Program-made: the position numbers and the translations under genes
Assembly (NCBI GenBank): GCA_905250075.1
Contig: CAJNOP010000011.1
Coordinates: forward strand, 928,769 to 992,768
Origin: Rotaria sp. Silwood1
Taxonomy: Eukaryota; Rotifera; Eurotatoria; Philodinida; Philodinidae
DNA: 64,000 bases
Direction: 5' to 3'
Notes under the pieces: generated by a model
Database searches by the model: none
What the model was told of the DNA's origin: nothing
Seen by the model: the letters and a program-made list of their open reading frames with translations, nothing else
Shown here: piece after piece, positions 63,521 to 64,000 of the stretch
How the letters are laid out: every line of letters starts with the position of its first letter
Position numbering within the stretch: position 1 is the stretch's first letter

Positions 63521-63890
63521 CATCATCGACAGTCACAAGAAAATAGAAAGAAAAAGAAAGGCTTTATAGGTTTGTTTATGGGGCTTAAGCTTTCATATAC
63601 AACAAAAGACGTCACGAAGAAAAAAAATAAGAGTACGCCATTTTTTCCAGTGACTGATTTCTATGCATATTTTTTTTTCGTGACGTCTTTCTTTGTACAT
63701 GAAGGCTTAAGCCCCATAAACAATCATATAGTATTATTATCTGTTTTTTATTCTCCTGTGACTGTCGATGATAAAAAAAAAAGAAAAAAACACTATGTGA
63801 TTGCTTATGGGGCTTAAGCCTCCAGGTACAAAGAAAGAGGTTACGAAGAAAAAATATGCATAGAAATCAGTCACTAGAAAAAATAAAATA
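63521..63890. repeat. Cluster of inverted repeats around TTATGGGGCTTAAGC
   Basis: Arm A (63,521-63,629) is the imperfect reverse complement of arm B (about 63,678-63,774), sharing CATCGACAGTCACA, TTTATGGGGCTTAAGC and GACGTCACGAA. The loop is about 50 bp. Arm C (about 63,803-63,885) is again a reverse copy of B plus the loop (GCATAGAAATCAGTCACTAG mirrors CAGTGACTGATTTCTATGC). The three copies alternate in orientation and the array may continue beyond the window. No coding sequence was recognised. Confidence 0.75.
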
Positions 63891-64000
63891 TGCATGATTT
63901 TACTTCATATTTGCGATGATATATACCCTTATCTATGAGAAAAAAGCCTTCTCTGTAAGCAAAAAATAAACGTACCTCTCTCCCTGCTAGCAAAAAACGT

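Noticed and set aside
63572-63817. 81-codon frame at the window end
   Set aside because: It lies entirely inside the inverted-repeat cluster and is a by-product of it.
1-64000. CRISPR arrays, bacterial operons, tRNA/rRNA genes, spliced-leader RNA gene
   Set aside because: No regularly spaced repeats, no ribosome-binding-site-led gene strings, and no cloverleaf or leader sequence recognised by eye; a tRNA or small RNA could still have been missed without a covariance search.

Overview
The window reads as nuclear DNA of a small-genome animal, most likely a bdelloid rotifer. Evidence: it is clearly AT-rich; its genes are animal orthologues cut by many short AT-rich GT-AG introns (often 50-80 bp); it carries a DUF4246 relic, a family I know mainly from fungi and bdelloids; and several genes have a splice acceptor just before the ATG, as expected for spliced-leader trans-splicing, which is known in bdelloids. 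The species assignment is inference. No bacterial, organellar or viral gene was recognised.

Layout. 1-7,100 is gene-poor: a possible last exon (704-858), a foldback repeat (~3,085-3,380), an intronless seven-helix receptor (3,935-4,918) and an F-box-like gene scrap. 7,140-11,047 (minus) is splicing factor SF1 in 11 exons. 13,466-16,260 holds two relics: a broken DUF4246 gene and a mariner-type transposase.

17,105-31,721 (plus) is the densest part: Dishevelled, ARMC7, YAE1, an LRR-Ig membrane protein, RMI1, NAA60 and then MOCS2A/MOCS2B with 7 nt between them. Four of these start within 0-4 nt of an AG splice acceptor, so part of the block may be an operon resolved by trans-splicing.

A K+-dependent Na+/Ca2+ exchanger (SLC24 family, 31,794-33,954, minus) ends 72 bp from MOCS2B, tail to tail. 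TOMM70 (37,336-40,152, minus, 11 exons) follows. 40,153-47,084 is mostly empty, with two weak small gene candidates.

47,085-50,076 is a Ninjurin-family gene with three phase-matched candidate last exons, each coding for the final hairpin of two membrane helices. 51,497-53,975 is an ARM-TIR-SAM protein with the conserved TIR glutamate. From 54,000 to the end is repeat-rich: a broken gene carrying a TA-flanked foldback element (60,053-60,634), a TTAA-flanked piggyBac-like MITE (62,669-63,012) and a large inverted-repeat cluster (63,521-63,890).

Exon boundaries were read by eye and checked for reading-frame continuity in every multi-exon gene listed with full exon coordinates. The intact genes are mostly housekeeping (splicing, mitochondrial import, molybdenum cofactor, N-terminal acetylation, Fe-S assembly, recombination) with some signalling genes; apart from the possible operon, no shared pathway is evident.
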